The position numbers were made by a program, and so were the translations under genes. The notes below the pieces were generated by a model. It saw only the letters and a list, made by a program, of their open reading frames with translations, did not search any database and was not told where the DNA came from. From Psychrobacter luti (GTDB lineage Bacteria; Pseudomonadota; Gammaproteobacteria; Pseudomonadales; Moraxellaceae): a DNA stretch of 64,000 nucleotides. Shown piece after piece: positions 61,052-64,000 of this stretch; position 1 is the first letter of the stretch, and the number at the start of each line of letters is the position of its first letter. The stretch is from assembly GCF_014192115.1 (NCBI RefSeq), contig NZ_JACHXL010000003.1:310001-374000 (forward strand). Direction: 5' to 3'.

Positions 61052-62290
61052 ATGGCTCAGCTTGATCCAAAAACTATTAATAAAATCGTCTTGGCATATT
61101 CAGGTGGTCTTGACACCTCAATTATCGCCAGATGGCTACAAGAAACCTATGATGCAGAAGTGATTACTTTCACCGCTGACATTGGTCAAGGTGAAGAAGT
61201 TGAGCCTGCGCGCGCCAAAGCTGAAGCGATGGGTATCAAGCATATCCATATCGAAGACTTACGTGAAGAATTTGCCCGTGATTATGTATTCCCAATGTTC
61301 CGTGCCAATGCAATTTATGAAGGCGAGTATCTGCTAGGGACGTCTATCGCGCGTCCATTAATTGCCAAGCGTTTGGTTGAAATTGCTAAAGAACATAACG
61401 CCGATGCCATCAGTCATGGTGCGACCGGTAAAGGTAATGATCAAGTACGTTTTGAGCTTGGCGCGGTTGCTCTATCGCCTGATGTGGTTACCATTGCGCC
61501 ATGGCGTGAGTGGGATTTGTCGAGCCGTGAAAGCTTGATGAAGTATGCTGAAGAACATAATATTGCTATCGATTATGCCGGCAATAAGAAAAAATCTCCG
61601 TATTCAATGGATGCTAACTTACTGCATATCTCTTATGAAGGCGGTATTTTAGAAGATCCATACGCCGAAGCAGAAGACGATATGTGGCGCTGGTCAGTCA
61701 GCCCAGAAGAAGCACCAGATGAGGCGCAATATTTAGAATTAGAATACGAGAAAGGGGACATCGTTGCTATCGATGGTGAAGCGCTTAAGCCTTATGAAGT
61801 GATGATTAAGCTTAATGATATTGGCGGTAAGCATGGTATCGGTCGTTTAGATATCGTTGAAAACCGTTATGTCGGTATGAAATCACGCGGCTGCTATGAA
61901 ACGCCAGCGGGTACTATTATGCTAAAAGCACACCGCGGTATCGAATCATTGACGCTTGACCGTGAAGCGGCGCATCTAAAAGATGAGCTGATGCCACGTT
62001 ACGCTAAAATTATCTATAACGGTTATTGGTTCAGCCCTGAGCGTATGATGCTACAAGCCTTGATTGACAAATCACAAGAATATGTCAACGGTACAGTACG
62101 CGTTAAATTATATAAAGGTGCGGTAAGCGTCGTCGGTCGTAAGTCAGATGATTCATTGTTCGATGAAAAAATCGCCACTTTTGAAGATGATGCAGGCGCT
62201 TATGATCAGAAAGACGCAGAAGGTTTCATCCGTCTAAATGGTCTACGTTTGGCGATTGAAGCCAGCCGTGGTCGTGATTTATCGAAGTAA
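61052..62290 (+). CDS. argG: Argininosuccinate synthase
   Basis: Joins citrulline and aspartate with ATP in arginine synthesis; 412 residues. PP-loop [75 protein letters not shown] and [13 protein letters not shown] are present. AGGAG precedes the start. It is a single-gene unit with a strong terminator. Confidence 0.97.
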   Translation: MAQLDPKTINKIVLAYSGGLDTSIIARWLQETYDAEVITFTADIGQGEEVEPARAKAEAMGIKHIHIEDLREEFARDYVFPMFRANAIYEGEYLLGTSIARPLIAKRLVEIAKEHNADAISHGATGKGNDQVRFELGAVALSPDVVTIAPWREWDLSSRESLMKYAEEHNIAIDYAGNKKKSPYSMDANLLHISYEGGILEDPYAEAEDDMWRWSVSPEEAPDEAQYLELEYEKGDIVAIDGEALKPYEVMIKLNDIGGKHGIGRLDIVENRYVGMKSRGCYETPAGTIMLKAHRGIESLTLDREAAHLKDELMPRYAKIIYNGYWFSPERMMLQALIDKSQEYVNGTVRVKLYKGAVSVVGRKSDDSLFDEKIATFEDDAGAYDQKDAEGFIRLNGLRLAIEASRGRDLSK

Positions 62291-62343
62291 GCAGGTTTTA
62301 CTAGGCTGTGCTAGCTAAAGCATGAATAAAAAAACATGAAGAG

Positions 62344-62375
62344 AAAAGGCGCTATTAAGATAGCGCCTTTTTTTT
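62344..62375 (+). terminator. Terminator after argG
   Basis: AAAAGGCGCTA and TAGCGCCTTTT arms with a short loop and eight T. Confidence 0.93.
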
Positions 62376-62443
62376 GGTTTTTTGCAGGTTGGTTCGACTG
62401 CTTTTTGATGCTTAAGAAGTTATGTACTAATTTCCGTCACTTA

Positions 62444-63727
62444 TCATTGTGCTACTTTTGCGTCTTTAGCATCAGCTTTATCATCGTCCACCATAACAAT
62501 GGCCACATCTTGCTGTTGACGCTCCTTGATAAGGTCTTGCTCAACGACCTCTTCTGTCGCCAGTAACATGCCATCAGATTTTTGGCTTTGATATTTAAGA
62601 GCGGCAAGTCCGCCTAGCACCCCAATAACGGCAATAATAATCAGGATAACGGGGTTTTTCCAGAGAGGTATAGGCGCGTCGTATTCAATGGGTTTTTCAC
62701 TAGCAGTGGTCGGCGTATTTTCGTTATTACCACCGATTAGACCCAAGCTGACCAAAGGTGGTTTCGGTGCGCTGGCAGGCTCGGAGGTGATACGTAGGCG
62801 GTTACGCTGTAAGTATATTTCTGAAATCTTGGCCAATTGCAGCAACCAGCGTTGGTGCGGTAAGCTGATAGCGGTCATTTCTGCAAACACCAACAAATCA
62901 TTATGTTTACCTTGCTGAGCATTTGCAGATGAGCGCCCGATGACTTTTAAATAATTACCAGTTGCTAATTGCATATCTTGCACAGGCTCATGACGTTCAG
63001 GCTTGAATGTCGTGAATTCATACCAGTAAGGATTGAAAGTTGGCGGGGTATCCGCAAGCTGCGCTATGCTCAATAAGGTGCGTTCTATATTGGGACTATT
63101 TCCAGCCTCTTCTTTTATTTCTGCTGCCGAATCTAAAGCGCCTTCTGTTGGCGTAGTTAAACCTTTATCTTCATTTACTTCGATAGAGACTGACGGTTGC
63201 TGATTGGCGGCAAAACGAGCAGTTGATAAGAATTGCGGTTGTAAGGCAAACCATTTATCCATCTCGTCATTATCAAGTTGGCTATATTCGGCTAAAATAG
63301 CCAGCTCACGTAAGACAATCACACATAGAGATGTAAGCAATATTTGCACTTGCGACGTCGTCGCGTCAATCTGTTTAGCAATGTCTTCACTGGCTTTAAT
63401 CACGCGGGCATTATCATAAAATATGGCATCCGCCGCTTCATGGCGATGATATAACGTCGCATTGATGGTCAAAAAATTCATCGAGTTATATTGACGTAAC
63501 TCTTTAACAGCACCGCGGCCAAACAGCTTTTTGCTCACGGCTTGCCCATCATTGTGCTGCTGATAAGCAAGTAGGGCGCTGACAATGGCTTGCAAGCTGG
63601 CATCCATCGCCAAGCGTGCTTGCGGTAATGAAAGCTTGGCGGCATCTGCCAATAAGGACACCATCGGCTTGGTATCTTGATAGAGAAAATCATACATCGA
63701 CACACGTGTCGGTGAAATAGTCGTCAT
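62444..63727 (-). CDS. Uncharacterised membrane-anchored protein
   Basis: A 427-residue protein. The N-terminal 130 residues are helical and Ala/Leu-rich (MVSLLADAAKLSLPQARLAM, DASLQAIVSALLAYQQHNDG), then a polar middle with WYEFTTFKPERH and LLQLAKISEIYLQRNRLRIT, one C-terminal membrane helix (ILIIIAVIGVLGGLAALKYQ near 360-380) and a charged tail. The N-terminus recalls DUF937-like repeats, but I am not sure. It is divergent from an L,D-transpeptidase gene, which may hint at an envelope role. Confidence 0.6.
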   Translation of the reverse strand: MTTISPTRVSMYDFLYQDTKPMVSLLADAAKLSLPQARLAMDASLQAIVSALLAYQQHNDGQAVSKKLFGRGAVKELRQYNSMNFLTINATLYHRHEAADAIFYDNARVIKASEDIAKQIDATTSQVQILLTSLCVIVLRELAILAEYSQLDNDEMDKWFALQPQFLSTARFAANQQPSVSIEVNEDKGLTTPTEGALDSAAEIKEEAGNSPNIERTLLSIAQLADTPPTFNPYWYEFTTFKPERHEPVQDMQLATGNYLKVIGRSSANAQQGKHNDLLVFAEMTAISLPHQRWLLQLAKISEIYLQRNRLRITSEPASAPKPPLVSLGLIGGNNENTPTTASEKPIEYDAPIPLWKNPVILIIIAVIGVLGGLAALKYQSQKSDGMLLATEEVVEQDLIKERQQQDVAIVMVDDDKADAKDAKVAQ

Positions 63728-63873
63728 AATCTGCTAGCATCAAAAAGTGTGCCCCTATATTACGGTGCCAAAAGCCTTGATACAATCCCTTAATAATAGA
63801 AAAATTCAATCAACTTACTCATCATGCTGTCAATAATGGTATCCATTAGATGAATGACCGCCGGAAGACTTCT

Positions 63874-64000
63874 ATGACAAATAACGAAAAATTTAATAAA
63901 AATTCTAATGCGCATCTAGTAATTAATATTGCTCAGCAAACGCTCGCGCTCTATGAATACGATAAAGAAGTGACTCAATATACGGTATCTACTGCTAAAA
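63874..64000 (+). CDS. L,D-transpeptidase (YkuD domain), N-terminal part cut by window edge
   Basis: Starts at ATG 63874 and runs off the window. After 12 polar residues the frame reads HLVINIAQQTLALYEYDKEV then TQYTVSTAK, the typical first strands of a YkuD L,D-transpeptidase (I-x-x-QxLxLY...YPVSTAK). No signal peptide is seen, as in some Gram-negative members. The catalytic SHGC-type motif is outside the window. Confidence 0.75.
   Translation, partial: MTNNEKFNKNSNAHLVINIAQQTLALYEYDKEVTQYTVSTAK

Overview
The window reads as chromosomal DNA of a moderately AT-rich gammaproteobacterium of the Moraxellaceae, most likely Psychrobacter. This rests on the protein sequences and on the core cluster pyrG-kdsA-eno-ftsB-ispD; no search was run. 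The genes are mostly housekeeping and metabolic. I see no prophage, integrase, transposase gene, CRISPR array or rRNA. There is one tRNA, tRNA-Glu(UUC). Both window ends cut genes: trpE on the left and an L,D-transpeptidase gene on the right.

Layout. (1) 1-681: 5' end of trpE behind a trpR-like repressor gene, with a candidate self-operator inside the promoter. (2) 877-8553: a ureide/urate catabolic run on the minus strand, uraD-uraH-puuD-puuE-allE-allA, carrying urate to glyoxylate plus urea apart from the allantoate step. It diverges from a RutR-like TetR regulator and is followed by an NCS2 xanthine/urate-type permease. A RutR-type palindrome lies before each of the two transcription units. 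(3) 9279-18793: iron uptake, made of a TonB-dependent receptor, a FetB/FatB-type siderophore ABC transporter (binding protein, two permeases, ATPase) and tonB-exbB-exbD. Fur-like sites precede all three units, and a 35-codon remnant of a siderophore-interacting protein gene lies between receptor and transporter. (4) 19015-40449: a DUF2799 lipoprotein, topA, sodC, a META lipoprotein, lon, a YuiF-type antiporter, 5-formyl-THF cyclo-ligase, fumC, an ACP/MliC-like secreted protein, a MipA-type outer membrane protein, a rhomboid protease, lldD, a glutaredoxin-like protein, mtgA and ppk1. (5) 40785-42125: four consecutive small, very hydrophilic proteins without Cys or Trp. (6) 42265-47420: miaE, a 149-bp MITE-like inverted-repeat element, malate synthase G, a possible small RNA and a porin. 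(7) 47613-57900: pyrG, kdsA, a copper module (HMA-like protein without cysteines, CopZ, CopA), eno, ftsB, ispD and a membrane-anchored BLUF photoreceptor. (8) 58153-64000: tRNA-Glu, a small basic membrane protein, rnt, pyrC, argG, a large unknown membrane protein and the start of an L,D-transpeptidase.

Working together: the ureide genes yield nitrogen and glyoxylate, which GlcB could condense to malate. The receptor, ABC transporter and Ton motor form one plausible ferric-siderophore route. CopZ and CopA form a copper-efflux pair. The least explained items are the four-gene acidic cluster, the MITE-like element, the cysteine-less HMA paralogue, the membrane-tethered BLUF protein and the candidate sRNA after glcB.
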